A stretch of DNA of 64,000 bases from Streptomyces sp. SLBN-118 (GTDB taxonomy: Bacteria; Actinomycetota; Actinomycetes; Streptomycetales; Streptomycetaceae): positions 2,604,001-2,668,000 of the forward strand of contig NZ_VFNP01000002.1 in NCBI RefSeq assembly GCF_006715635.1, given 5' to 3'. The notes under the pieces are model-generated. The model saw nothing but the letters and a program-made list of their open reading frames with translations. It did not search any database and had not been told where the DNA came from. Positions 35,546-43,997 of this stretch are shown piece after piece. Within the stretch, counting starts at the first letter, position 1. Every line of letters starts with the position of its first letter. Position numbers and translations under genes: made by a program.

Positions 35546-36490
35546 ATGAGTTACAACCAGCCGGGCCCGTACGGCGGACAGCCCCAGCAGCCCGGACCGT
35601 ACGGTCAGCCGGGTCCCTACGGCCAGCAGCCGCAGGCCCCGCAGCCCGGCTACGGCTACCCCCAGCAGGCACCTCCGGGCGTCCCGCCGCAGCAGCCGCA
35701 GCAGCCGGGCCAGTGGGGCCAGCCCCAGCAGCCGGGCCCCTACGGCCAGCAGCCCCAGTACGGCCAGCCCTACGGCGGCGGCCAGGTCCCGCCCCCGCCG
35801 GCTGCCCCGAAGAAGAAGACGGGCCTGATCGTGGCGGCCTCGGTCGTGGCGCTCGCGGTGATCGGCGGTGGCGCGTACTTCCTGCTGGGCGGAGGCAGCG
35901 GGAACGGGGACGTCTCGGCCGACACGAAGGGCTACAAGCTCACTCCAGCGGCGTCGGTCGACGACTACAAGAAGCAGGGCACCGACAAATCGGAGCCCAT
36001 GTCCGCCAAGGACAAGAAGGAGGCCGAGGCGATCGGGATCAAGAACCCGACACAGGTCGGTGCCAGCTACAAGTCCGGCACCGAGAGCGAGCCGCTGAAG
36101 GGGAAGCTACTCAGCGTCAGCGGACTGTGGGGCGAGATCTCCGACCCCGAAAAGGCACTCGACGGTTACTTCAACAAACTCGCGAAGGGCGACGCGGAGG
36201 ACAAGAAGAACGAAGTCACCCTCGTCGGCAGCCCGACGTCGGTGGCGCCTTCCGGGTTTGATGGCGCGTTGATGAAGTGCCAGAACATCAAGACCAAGCC
36301 CGGCTCGAGTTCAGCAGCTGGCCCCAAGGAGTTCGAGACTCCGATCTGCGTCTGGGCCGACTACAGCACGATCGGCGCGGTAACTGCCTTCGACATGAGC
36401 TCCATGCTGACCGGGGGCAAGGGCGCGTCGCAGGACCAGGTCGCCGAACTCGCGGCCAAGCTCTACAAGTCCTCCCGCACCAAGGTCTGA
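35546..36490 (+). CDS. Membrane-anchored protein with Pro/Gln/Gly-rich N-terminus
   Basis: This 314-residue protein has three parts. Residues 1-90 are a disordered region of [12 protein letters not shown] repeats ending [11 protein letters not shown] single membrane helix follows ([23 protein letters not shown], about 95-117). Then comes an extracytoplasmic domain of about 195 residues with two cysteines (LMKCQN, TPICVW) that could form a disulphide. This layout is common in Streptomyces for exported proteins of unknown function. The ATG has GGAGGGG nine bases upstream and a strong terminator follows. It is monocistronic and divergent from valS. Confidence 0.75.
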   Translation: MSYNQPGPYGGQPQQPGPYGQPGPYGQQPQAPQPGYGYPQQAPPGVPPQQPQQPGQWGQPQQPGPYGQQPQYGQPYGGGQVPPPPAAPKKKTGLIVAASVVALAVIGGGAYFLLGGGSGNGDVSADTKGYKLTPAASVDDYKKQGTDKSEPMSAKDKKEAEAIGIKNPTQVGASYKSGTESEPLKGKLLSVSGLWGEISDPEKALDGYFNKLAKGDAEDKKNEVTLVGSPTSVAPSGFDGALMKCQNIKTKPGSSSAAGPKEFETPICVWADYSTIGAVTAFDMSSMLTGGKGASQDQVAELAAKLYKSSRTKV

Positions 36491-36510
36491 CATTCACAGC
36501 GCAACACCGA

Positions 36511-36548
36511 GGGGCGCCCGGCCAGTTCGACTGGCCGGGCGCCCCTTT
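36511..36548. terminator. Strong hairpin terminator with TTT
   Basis: A perfect 15-base stem (36511-36525 with 36531-36545), five-base loop TTCGA, followed by TTT, ends the + strand gene and faces the end of clpX. Confidence 0.9.
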
Positions 36549-36566
36549 CGCGTGTGTGCAAAAAAC

Positions 36567-37859
36567 CTACGCGGACTTCTCGTGCCGCCCGTCGTTCTTC
36601 ACGATCCGCGGCTCCCTCGGCACCAGCGTCGGGTTCACATTGTTGTGCACCACGTCCGCAGTGATGACCACCCGTGCGACGTCCTTGCGCGACGGGACCT
36701 CGTACATCACCGACATCAGGACCTCTTCCATGATGGCCCGCAGGCCCCGCGCGCCCGTGCCGCGCAGGATCGCCTGGTCGGCGATCGCCTCCAGGGCCGG
36801 GAGGTCGAAGTCCAGCTCCACGCCGTCCAGTTCGAACAGGCGCTGGTACTGCTTCACCAGTGCGTTGCGCGGCTCGACCAGGATCTTCAGGAGGGCCTCG
36901 CGGTCCAGGTTGTGGACCGAGGTGATGACGGGGAGGCGGCCGATGAACTCCGGGATCATCCCGAACTTCACCAGGTCCTCCGGCATGACCTCCTGGAACT
37001 GGTCGCTCGCCTCGATCTCGCGCTTGGAGCGGATCGTCGCGCCGAAGCCGATCCCCTTCGCGCCCGCCCGCGACTCGATGATCTTCTCAAGGCCCGCGAA
37101 GGCACCGCCCACAATGAACAGCACGTTCGTCGTGTCGATCTGGATGAACTCCTGGTGCGGGTGCTTCCGGCCGCCCTGGGGCGGGACCGAGGCCGTCGTG
37201 CCTTCCAGGATCTTCAGCAGGGCCTGCTGGACGCCTTCGCCGGACACGTCACGGGTGATCGACGGGTTTTCACTCTTACGGGCGACCTTGTCGATCTCGT
37301 CGATGTAGATGATCCCGGTCTCGGCCTTCTTGACGTCGTAGTCGGCCGCCTGGATCAGCTTCAGCAGGATGTTCTCGACGTCCTCGCCGACATACCCGGC
37401 CTCCGTCAGCGCCGTCGCGTCGGCGATGGCGAACGGGACGTTGAGCATCCGGGCCAGGGTCTGGGCGAGAAGAGTCTTGCCGGACCCGGTGGGGCCCAGC
37501 AACAGGATGTTCGACTTGGCCAGTTCGATGGCGTCGTCCCGGCCCGCGCCCCCGCCGTTCTCGCCGGCCTGGACACGCTTGTAGTGGTTGTAGACCGCTA
37601 CCGAGAGGGCCTTCTTCGCGGGCTCCTGCCCGACGACGTACCCCTCGAGGAACTCGTAGATCTCGCGCGGCTTGGGCAGTTCCTCCCACCGCACCTCGGA
37701 GGTCTCGGCGAGCTCCTCCTCGATGATCTCGTTGCAGAGGTCGATGCACTCGTCGCAGATGTACACACCCGGGCCTGCGATGAGCTTCTTCACCTGCTTC
37801 TGGCTCTTTCCACAGAACGAGCACTTGAGCAGGTCGCCGCCATCACCGATGCGTGCCAC
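36567..37859 (-). CDS. clpX: ClpX ATPase subunit of ClpXP protease
   Basis: This 430-residue AAA+ unfoldase feeds substrates to ClpP. The N-terminal zinc domain is C-S-F-C ... CDECIDLC (about 14-42). Walker A is [13 protein letters not shown] near 123, Walker B is IIYIDEIDK, and the ClpP-docking IGF-type loop is expected around the GIGFGATI segment. The GTG at 37859 ([16 protein letters not shown]) has AAGGGGAAG about nine bases upstream and matches the usual length; a longer frame is unlikely. A hairpin after clpP2 suggests it has its own promoter. Confidence 0.95.
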   Translation of the reverse strand: MARIGDGGDLLKCSFCGKSQKQVKKLIAGPGVYICDECIDLCNEIIEEELAETSEVRWEELPKPREIYEFLEGYVVGQEPAKKALSVAVYNHYKRVQAGENGGGAGRDDAIELAKSNILLLGPTGSGKTLLAQTLARMLNVPFAIADATALTEAGYVGEDVENILLKLIQAADYDVKKAETGIIYIDEIDKVARKSENPSITRDVSGEGVQQALLKILEGTTASVPPQGGRKHPHQEFIQIDTTNVLFIVGGAFAGLEKIIESRAGAKGIGFGATIRSKREIEASDQFQEVMPEDLVKFGMIPEFIGRLPVITSVHNLDREALLKILVEPRNALVKQYQRLFELDGVELDFDLPALEAIADQAILRGTGARGLRAIMEEVLMSVMYEVPSRKDVARVVITADVVHNNVNPTLVPREPRIVKNDGRHEKSA

Positions 37860-37953
37860 GAGGTGCTTCCCCTTCGCCTGGGAGCAGCTTGGTTCAGCCG
37901 ACTCCTGGTGCCTCATATCCGACGGTACCTTGCCGGGCCCCCCGTTCGGGCCC

Positions 37954-37993
37954 CCCTTGGCGCGGTTCACATGCTTGTGCTCCGCGCCAAGGG
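37954..37993 (-). terminator. Terminator between clpP2 and clpX
   Basis: CCCTTGGCGCGG (37954-37965) pairs with CCGCGCCAAGGG (37982-37993), a perfect 12-base stem 11 bases after clpP2. Confidence 0.75.
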
Positions 37994-38004
37994 CCCCGGA
38001 CCGG

Positions 38005-38679
38005 TCAGGCGGCCGCTGCGGCCGTGCTCTTACGGGTCGAGACGATCTGGTCGACGAGGCCGTACGCAAGCGCGTCCTCGGCGGTCAGGATCTTGTCGCG
38101 CTCGATGTCGTCACGGATCTTCTCGATCGGCGTGGTGGAGTGCTTCGCCAGCATCTCTTCCAACTGCGTACGCATCCGCAGGATCTCGTTGGCCGCGATC
38201 TCCAGGTCGGAGAGCTGCTCGCGGCCGGTCTGCGAGGACGGCTGGTGGATCAGGATGCGGGCGTTCGGCAGGGCCATCCGCTTGCCGGGCGTACCGGCGG
38301 CGAGCAGCACGGCCGCGGCCGAGGCCGCCTGGCCCATGCAGACCGTCTGGATGTCCGGCTTCACGAACTGCATCGTGTCGTAGATGGCCGTGAGGGCCGT
38401 GAACGAGCCGCCGGGGCTGTTGATGTAGATGGAGATGTCGCGGTCCGGGTCCATCGACTCCAGGCACAGCAGCTGCGCCATGACGTCGTTGGCGGAGGCG
38501 TCGTCGATCTGCACGCCGAGGAAGATGACGCGCTCCTCGAAGAGCTTCGCGTACGGGTCGTACTCGCGCACGCCCTGCGAGGTGCGCTCGACAAAGCGCG
38601 GGACGACGTAGCGGTTGTCCACCTGCGGGCCGGTGTAGAGGCCGCTCGCGGAGAAGTTACTCATATGGGTGTTCACCAT
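38005..38679 (-). CDS. clpP2: ClpP protease subunit 2
   Basis: This 224-residue serine protease subunit has its active serine in [15 protein letters not shown], its histidine in [11 protein letters not shown], and its Asp in the [12 protein letters not shown] region. The N-terminal extension ([20 protein letters not shown]) is longer than in ClpP1. It forms the ClpP1P2 barrel with the next gene upstream. The start may be ATG 38679 or the ATG five codons in; neither has a strong ribosome site. It follows clpP1 by 41 bases. Confidence 0.93.
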   Translation of the reverse strand: MVNTHMSNFSASGLYTGPQVDNRYVVPRFVERTSQGVREYDPYAKLFEERVIFLGVQIDDASANDVMAQLLCLESMDPDRDISIYINSPGGSFTALTAIYDTMQFVKPDIQTVCMGQAASAAAVLLAAGTPGKRMALPNARILIHQPSSQTGREQLSDLEIAANEILRMRTQLEEMLAKHSTTPIEKIRDDIERDKILTAEDALAYGLVDQIVSTRKSTAAAAA

Positions 38680-38720
38680 CCTGGTGGCGTTCTACGGGCG
38701 GGGGCTGGGGGCAGTCCGGC

Positions 38721-39338
38721 TCAGGCGCCGGTGCCGCCGCCGCCCGGAACGCCCGATGCGGCGGAGATGATCTCGTCGATGAGGCCGTAGTCCTTGGCCT
38801 CTTCCGCGGTGTACCAGCGGTCGCGGTCACCGTCGCGGATGATCGTCTCGACGGTCTGGCCGGAGTGGTGGGCGGTGATCTCCGCCATGCGCTTCTTCGT
38901 TCGAAGCAGATACTCGGCCTGGATCTTGATGTCCGAGGCGGTACCGCCGATGCCGGCCGATCCCTGGTGCATCAGAATGTCGGTGTTCGGGAGCGCGAAG
39001 CGCTTGCCCGCGGTGCCGCCGGTGAGCAGGAACTGGCCCATCGAGGCCGCCATGCCCATACCGATCGTGACCACGTCGTTCGGGATGTACTGCATGGTGT
39101 CGTAGATCGCCATGCCGGCCGTCACCGAGCCGCCGGGGCTGTTGATGTAGAGGTAGATGTCCTTGTCCGGCTCGGCGGCCAGGAGCAGCATCTGCGCCGT
39201 GATCTTGTTGGCGATCTCGTCGTCGACCTGCTGGCCGAGGAAGATGATGCGCTCGCCGAGCAGCCGGTTGTAGACATGGTCGCCGAGGCCGCCACCGATG
39301 GACGGCTCACCCGCGGCGTAAGGCTTCAGATTCGTCAC
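38721..39338 (-). CDS. clpP1: ClpP protease subunit 1
   Basis: This 205-residue protein has the standard ClpP catalytic serine in [17 protein letters not shown] (about residue 98), histidine in [10 protein letters not shown], and Asp in YGLIDEII. It degrades unfolded and tagged proteins with ClpX or ClpC. The GTG start has CAGGTGG upstream. In Streptomyces clpP1P2 is activated by ClgR; a matching operator lies about 130 bases upstream here. A Gly-rich tail ends the protein. Confidence 0.95.
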   Translation of the reverse strand: MTNLKPYAAGEPSIGGGLGDHVYNRLLGERIIFLGQQVDDEIANKITAQMLLLAAEPDKDIYLYINSPGGSVTAGMAIYDTMQYIPNDVVTIGMGMAASMGQFLLTGGTAGKRFALPNTDILMHQGSAGIGGTASDIKIQAEYLLRTKKRMAEITAHHSGQTVETIIRDGDRDRWYTAEEAKDYGLIDEIISAASGVPGGGGTGA

Positions 39339-39423
39339 GTATCCACCTGCTCGTCTCTGACGGCTGCGGCCGTCTCAGCATCTTTCGTACTGGGGCGGGA
39401 CTCCCCTGCCCTCGTATTCAAGG

Positions 39424-39429
39424 ACCCTA
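39424..39429 (-). promoter_or_regulatory. Candidate -10 box of clpP1P2
   Basis: TAGGGT on the - strand matches the Streptomyces -10 consensus and lies about 85 bases before clpP1. The -35 is poor, as expected for an activator-dependent promoter. Confidence 0.5.
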
Positions 39430-39467
39430 ACGCGCAGGTGGGACAACGCCATCCCGGTTCCCCAACT

Positions 39468-39481
39468 GTTCGCTCGGAGCG
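39468..39481. promoter_or_regulatory. Candidate ClgR operator upstream of clpP1P2
   Basis: GTTCGC-TCGGA-GCG exactly fits the published ClgR pattern GTTCGC-N5-GCG as I recall it. Its centre is about 57 bases upstream of the start point predicted from TAGGGT at 39424-39429, a normal distance for an activator. Confidence 0.65.
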
Positions 39482-39512
39482 CAAGGTGTACGGGGCCCGG
39501 CAGCCGCACGAC

Positions 39513-39545
39513 TCGGGCCCCGGCGCGGTTGCGTCCGGGGCCCGA
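39513..39545 (-). terminator. Terminator of tig
   Basis: TCGGGCCCCGG (39513-39523) pairs with CCGGGGCCCGA (39535-39545), a perfect 11-base stem 21 bases after tig and upstream of the clpP1 promoter. Confidence 0.8.
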
Positions 39546-39566
39546 ATCAGTGCTTCAGAGCGAGGC

Positions 39567-40964
39567 TCAGCCCTCGGTCTTCTCCGCGGTCTCCTCGGCC
39601 TCGTCACCCTCGACGACGGCCTCGACCGTCTCCGCGGCGACCTCGGCCTCGTCCTCGTCCTCGAGGTCGACGACCTCACCGTTGGTGTCGGTGACCTTGG
39701 CGGCCTCGACGACCACGGCGAGCGCCTTGCCGCGGGCGACCTCGCCCACGAGCATCGGCACCTGGCCGCCCTCGACGACCGCCTGGGCGAACTGGTCGGG
39801 GCTCATGCCGGAGGAAGCCGCACGCCGCATGAGGTGCTCGGTGAGCTCCTCCTGGTTGACGTTGAGCTTCTCCTTGTTGACCAGCTCGTCGAGGATGAAC
39901 TGGGTCTTGATGCCCTTGATCGCCTGCTCGGACGTCTCGGCGTCGAACTCTTCCTCGGTCTTGCCCTGGATCTCCAGGTACTTGGCGAGGTCGATGCCCA
40001 TCTGGCCGAGCTGGTGGTGCTCGAGGTTGTGCTTGCGGGTCTTGACCTCGTCCTCGAGGAGCTTCTCGGGGATCGGCACCTCGGTCAGCTTCAGCAGCTC
40101 GTCGAGGACGCGCTCCTGGGCCTGCGTGGCCTGGTCGTACTGCTTCATGTTCTCCAGGCGCTTGCGGCTGTCCGCCTTCAGCTCCTCGAGGGTGTCGAAC
40201 TCGCTCGCCATCTGCGCGAAGTCGTCGTCGAGCTCGGGGAGCTCACGGGCGGCGACGGCGGTGACCTTGACGGTGACCTCCGCGTCCTTGCCCTCGGCGG
40301 AGCCGCCCTTCAGCTGCGAGGTGAAGGTGGCCTCGCCGCCGGCCTCCAGGCCGGTGACGGCCTCGTCGATGCCGTCGAGGAGCTCTCCGGAGCCGATGGT
40401 GTACTGCACGCCGGTCGCGACGCCGTCCTCCAGGACCTCGCCGTCGACCTTGGCCTCGAGGTCGATCGTCACGACGTCGCCCTCGGCGGCGGCGCGCTCG
40501 ACCGGGTCGGTGGAGGCGAAGCGCTCGCGCAGCTGCTCCACGGACTTCTCGACGTCCTCGTCGGTGACCTCGACCGCGTCGACGGTGACCTCGATGCCGG
40601 AGTAGTCCGGGATCTCGATGACCGGGCGGATGTCGACCTCGGCGGTGAAGGCCAGCAGCTCGCCGTCCTTCAGCTCGGTGATGTCGACCTCGGGCTGGCC
40701 GAGCGGGTTGACCGAGGCATCGTTGACGGCCTCGGTGTAGAACTTCGGGAGGGCGTCGTTGACGGCCTCCTCCAGCACCGCACCACGGCCGAACCGCTGG
40801 TCGATCACTCGGGCCGGGATCTTGCCCTTGCGGAAGCCCTTGACCGTGACCTGCTGGTTGATCTTCTTGTACGCCGCGTCGAGGCTGTCCTTGAGCTCCT
40901 CGAAGGGCACCTCGACAGTGAGCCGAACCCGGGTCGGGTTCAGGGTCTCCACGGCGCTCTTCAC
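39567..40964 (-). CDS. tig: Trigger factor
   Basis: This 465-residue ribosome-bound chaperone and prolyl isomerase has its N-terminal ribosome-binding domain with the [13 protein letters not shown] signature (about 44-56), a PPIase domain about 160-245 ([20 protein letters not shown]) and a helical C-terminal chaperone domain. The tail is strongly acidic ([20 protein letters not shown]). The GTG start has AAGGAGA seven or eight bases upstream. It has its own terminator and lies directly upstream of clpP1P2, a common bacterial order. Confidence 0.97.
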   Translation of the reverse strand: MKSAVETLNPTRVRLTVEVPFEELKDSLDAAYKKINQQVTVKGFRKGKIPARVIDQRFGRGAVLEEAVNDALPKFYTEAVNDASVNPLGQPEVDITELKDGELLAFTAEVDIRPVIEIPDYSGIEVTVDAVEVTDEDVEKSVEQLRERFASTDPVERAAAEGDVVTIDLEAKVDGEVLEDGVATGVQYTIGSGELLDGIDEAVTGLEAGGEATFTSQLKGGSAEGKDAEVTVKVTAVAARELPELDDDFAQMASEFDTLEELKADSRKRLENMKQYDQATQAQERVLDELLKLTEVPIPEKLLEDEVKTRKHNLEHHQLGQMGIDLAKYLEIQGKTEEEFDAETSEQAIKGIKTQFILDELVNKEKLNVNQEELTEHLMRRAASSGMSPDQFAQAVVEGGQVPMLVGEVARGKALAVVVEAAKVTDTNGEVVDLEDEDEAEVAAETVEAVVEGDEAEETAEKTEG

Positions 40965-41161
40965 GGTTCGGTCTCCTTGGTGGCTGATTCTGGGGTCTGC
41001 TGCGTCCGCCGCACTGGAGGCGGCTCAGCGGATTCGGCCCGGTCTCTCCGTCAGACTCGCCGGCTTTTCGCCGGAGCGTCGGACACACGGGCACGCAGCT
41101 TGCATAGTAGCCGCAAGCAGGATGAGCCCCACAAGGTGATCTTGAAGAGCGATGGTGATGA

Positions 41162-41238
41162 TGGTCGGGGTGGCCGGATTCGAACCGACGACCTTCCGCT
41201 CCCAAAGCGGACGCGCTACCAAGCTGCGCCACACCCCG
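41162..41238 (-). tRNA. tRNA-Pro (anticodon TGG)
   Basis: The - strand folds as a full cloverleaf: acceptor CGGGGTG/CACCCCG, D stem GCGC, anticodon stem TCCGC/GCGGA with loop TTTGGGA, and TTCGAAT T-loop. The CCA end is encoded (complement of 41162-41164). Confidence 0.97.
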
Positions 41239-41392
41239 TCGGTGCGACACGTAGGGTACATGCCCGCAGGCCATCGGGCTGCCCCATTCTTCCGGAGGCG
41301 GCACGGGACGGAAATGCGGTGTGCGGCAGTGGCCCGGGACCCGCTACGATGCTCTTCGTACCGCGGCCCTCGTGACCTGCGGTGCGATGCGT

Positions 41393-41463
41393 GCGGGCGT
41401 AGCTCAATGGTAGAGCCCTAGTCTTCCAAACTAGCTACGCGGGTTCGATTCCCGTCGCCCGCT
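41393..41463 (+). tRNA. tRNA-Gly (anticodon TCC)
   Basis: Cloverleaf with acceptor GCGGGCG/CGCCCGC, D stem GCTC/GAGC, anticodon stem CTAGT/ACTAG with loop CTTCCAA, and TTCGATT T-loop. CCA is not encoded. A terminator follows nine bases later. Confidence 0.97.
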
Positions 41464-41471
41464 CTTCATGT

Positions 41472-41514
41472 CTCAGGCCCGGCCCGGTGGTTGACCACCA
41501 GGACCGGGCCTGAG
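41472..41514 (+). terminator. Terminator of tRNA-Gly
   Basis: CTCAGGCCCGG (41472-41482) pairs with CCGGGCCTGAG (41504-41514), with an inner GGTGG/CCACC stem and TTGA loop. Confidence 0.8.
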
Positions 41515-41594
41515 TCGTTCTACCGGCCGCTTCGGCGCACGGCAGCCGGACCGGCCGAGCGATGCCAGGTCGGACGCTGATACGGAACGCCGGT

Positions 41595-41789
41595 TCAGAA
41601 GCTGATCTGGTTGATGGTTTCGGCTATCGAGTCGAGGAATTTATTGATCGACGGCGCCATGCCCGTCGAGGCGAGGAAGAAGCCGAACAGCACCGCGACG
41701 ATTGCGGGTCCGGCCTTGATGGAGCCGCCGCGGATCAGCACCACGAGGATGATCGCCAACAGCAGCACCACAGACAGTGAAATGGCCAC
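41595..41789 (-). CDS. Small membrane protein, 64 residues
   Basis: Two hydrophobic segments (SLSVVLLLAIILVVLI at 4-19 and GPAIVAVLFGFFLASTGMAP at 27-46) are joined by a short basic GGSIKAG turn. The C-terminus is amphipathic (SINKFLDSIAETINQISF). I recall similar small two-helix proteins in Streptomyces chromosomes and plasmids but cannot assign a role. The start is GTG with a distant GAGGG. The coding potential looks real: hydrophobic residues are spaced regularly and the stop is close to the hairpin of the tRNA. Confidence 0.65.
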   Translation of the reverse strand: MAISLSVVLLLAIILVVLIRGGSIKAGPAIVAVLFGFFLASTGMAPSINKFLDSIAETINQISF

Positions 41790-42212
41790 AACTGATCACA
41801 CCCTCGGTCGGTCCGCCTTGCCGGCCCGGGAGCGTGCGGCCCAGCACACCCCCGCCATGACCATGGTGCCACCAACAGCCCCGTACATGCTCCCTGCTGA
41901 CGAATCATCGATGACGGGATCGCGCCATACGCGCACCCGCGCGCACCCGCAAGCATGGCGCGGTTGGCCCGGCCGGGTGAAATGCGGGAAGGAATTCGGC
42001 CTGATCGTTTCCATGCCCCCACACAGCGGTCACGAGAAATTCGAAGGCGTCCGGTGGGGAAATTCACACGGTCACAATTGCGTGCCGATATGCACCATTT
42101 AAGGGGGATCAATTGGGGCATAGCGGGCGGTTGGGGGTCGTTTTCAGATTCGAATGGGAGACACGCGGACAGGGATTTACGAAATCGAATGGGCGAGGCT
42201 AGGGTGCCTCAG
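41790..42212. other. 423-bp non-coding stretch
   Basis: No credible gene is seen on either strand. It holds a tandem GCGCACCCGC pair around 41933-41952, a slightly A+T-richer stretch near 42040-42180, and at its right end the promoter of the acyltransferase gene. Confidence 0.5.
42176..42205 (+). promoter_or_regulatory. Promoter of acyltransferase gene, leaderless type
   Basis: The -35 TTTACG (42176-42181), an 18-base spacer and the -10 TAGGGT (42200-42205) are followed after seven bases by the ATG at 42213. This spacing puts the transcript start at or next to the A of ATG. Confidence 0.75.
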
Positions 42213-43367
42213 ATGTTCCACGCTCCGCATGGATTCAGCAGGGCCCCGCTCCCCCAGGCCCGGGAGTCGGAGCCCGTCCCTACAACCGAGAAGTCAACCG
42301 CACCGGCCGTTGCCGCCGCGGCCGGGAAGGCGCCGGCGAAGTCCACCAGTCGAGACGCCTACTTCGACAACGCGAAGTATCTGGCCATCGTGCTCGTCGC
42401 CATCGCGCACGCATGGGAGCCGGTGATGGACGGCAGCCGTGCCTCCCGGTCGCTCTACCTGCTCGTCTACACCTTTCACATGCCGGCTTTCATTCTCATC
42501 TCCGGTTATTTCTCCCGGAGTTACGCCGGCAGGCCCGACCAGCTCAGACGGCTGCTGACCGGGATCGCGGTGCCGTATGTCGTCTTCGAAATCGTGTACT
42601 CCCTGTTCAGACGGTGGGCACAGCACGCCCCCGAGCAGCCGATCAGCCTGCTCGACCCCTTCTATCTGACCTGGTTCCTGGCGGCTCTGTTCATCTGGCG
42701 GCTGACCACCCCGCTGTGGCGGCTCATCCGGTGGCCGGTGCCCGTCGCACTCGCGCTGGCCTCGCTCGCCGCGCTGACGCCGAACATCGGCGCGGATCTC
42801 AATCTCCAGCGCGTACTGCAGTTCCTGCCGTTCTTCGTGCTGGGTCTCTCGCTGAAGCCCGAGCACTTCCAGCTGGTGCGGCGCCGGGAGGTGCGGCTGC
42901 TCGCGCTGCCGCTCTTCGCGGGCGCGGGCGCCTTCGCGTACTGGGCTTCCCCCCGGATGAACTTCAGCTGGCTCTACCGCTCCAGCAGCGCCCAGGAACT
43001 GGGTCAGCCGTGGTGGGTGGGTGTCGTGATGACGCTGGCGTTCTTCGGCTGCGCGGCGCTGCTCACGGCCGGGTTCCTGGCCTGGGTGCCGCGCCGCAGG
43101 ACCTGGTTCACGGTGCTCGGCGCCGGGACGATCTGCGGTTATCTGGGGCACGGCCTGCTGATCAAGGCCGCGGACTACGGGCATGTCTTCGAGACATACG
43201 CGTGGCTGAGCGACCCGAGCGGCGAGATCGTGCTCACGCTGATCGCGGCGGCGGCGGTGACGCTGCTGTGCACGCCGCCGGTACGCAGGGCACTGCGGTT
43301 CGTGACCGAGCCGGAGATGGCCTGGGCGTTCCGGCGGGATGCGACGGAACTGGCGCCGAGGCCCTGA
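42213..43367 (+). CDS. Membrane acyltransferase (acyltransferase 3 / fucose 4-O-acetylase type)
   Basis: This 384-residue protein has an N-terminal Ala/Pro-rich cytoplasmic part of about 45 residues, then DAYFDNAKYLAIVLVAIAHAWEPVM, which carries the conserved first-helix histidine of the acyltransferase-3 family. Around ten membrane helices follow, including FHMPAFILISGYFSRS and PFYLTWFLAALFIWRL. Such proteins move acetyl groups across the membrane to sugars or wall polymers. The ATG at 42213 is preferred over longer frames because a good promoter ends seven bases upstream. The acceptor is unknown. Confidence 0.88.
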   Translation: MFHAPHGFSRAPLPQARESEPVPTTEKSTAPAVAAAAGKAPAKSTSRDAYFDNAKYLAIVLVAIAHAWEPVMDGSRASRSLYLLVYTFHMPAFILISGYFSRSYAGRPDQLRRLLTGIAVPYVVFEIVYSLFRRWAQHAPEQPISLLDPFYLTWFLAALFIWRLTTPLWRLIRWPVPVALALASLAALTPNIGADLNLQRVLQFLPFFVLGLSLKPEHFQLVRRREVRLLALPLFAGAGAFAYWASPRMNFSWLYRSSSAQELGQPWWVGVVMTLAFFGCAALLTAGFLAWVPRRRTWFTVLGAGTICGYLGHGLLIKAADYGHVFETYAWLSDPSGEIVLTLIAAAAVTLLCTPPVRRALRFVTEPEMAWAFRRDATELAPRP

Positions 43368-43460
43368 GCCGTCAGCGCTGAACTGTGCGGCGGGCGTGCC
43401 GTTACGGCGCGGGCCGGGCGGGCTCGGGTCACGCGGCCTTCCGGTCGGCCCCCCGTTCGG

Positions 43461-43919
43461 TCAGGCCCCGTCACCGTCCGGCAGGCCCAGCAGGCCGCGT
43501 ACCCTCGCGTACTTCGCCGTCAGCCGCGTCCGCGTCGCCTCGTCGAGGACCGCGAGCCGCGCCGGGTCCGCGTTGTGCGCGAGGTCGGCCTCCTTGACGA
43601 GACGCGCGCCCGGTGTGGCCAGAATGCGCCTCGTGTACTCCTCCAGGTCCTCGCCCTTGCGCTTGGTGAGGGCGAGGACGATGTCCCTGACCGTCTGAGG
43701 CAGCGCGGCGTTCTCCAGCCACTCCCGGGACAGCGCGTCGTCCTCGACGGCGTCGTGCAGCCATCCCGCGGCGATCTGCTCCTCGCTGCCGCCACGGAGC
43801 CGCACCCCTTCCGCGACGGCGGCGAGATGCTCGGCGTACGGGCGTCCCGCCTTGTCCGTCTGGGCGGCGTGGGCCTCGCGGGCGAGAGCCTCGATCTCGG
43901 TGAGCGTGAGATACGGCAT
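43461..43919 (-). CDS. HD-domain phosphohydrolase (MESH1/SpoT-hydrolase-like)
   Basis: This 152-residue single HD domain has a histidine in RPYAEHLAAVAEG, the paired WLHDAVEDDALS and LAHNADPAR. The HDAVED segment fits the HDxxED pattern of (p)ppGpp hydrolases, and the size fits a stand-alone small alarmone hydrolase. That activity is inferred, since many HD proteins have other nucleotide substrates. The ATG at 43919 is taken because it begins the conserved region and TACAGT (43926-43931, - strand) ends six bases before it. Confidence 0.8.
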   Translation of the reverse strand: MPYLTLTEIEALAREAHAAQTDKAGRPYAEHLAAVAEGVRLRGGSEEQIAAGWLHDAVEDDALSREWLENAALPQTVRDIVLALTKRKGEDLEEYTRRILATPGARLVKEADLAHNADPARLAVLDEATRTRLTAKYARVRGLLGLPDGDGA

Positions 43920-43997
43920 GGGACGACTGTACGGGTGCACGGCCGCGCCCTGCCGGGCAGTTGGGGCCGGCCCCGGTGAAGGGCAGCCCGCCCCGGG

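Noticed and set aside
41162..41463. tRNA genes as an attachment site of an integrated element
   Set aside because: Neither tRNA 3' end is repeated elsewhere in the window as far as I can see, and no integrase or plasmid-type genes flank them.
41611..42121. Possible genes on both strands before the acyltransferase gene
   Set aside because: The frames are short, overlap each other and the small membrane protein, lack ribosome sites and have no recognisable composition.
43965..43976. GGGGCCGGCCCC palindrome between the HD gene and the amidase gene
   Set aside because: Twelve GC-only bases are expected by chance in this genome and no loop or partner site gives it a role.
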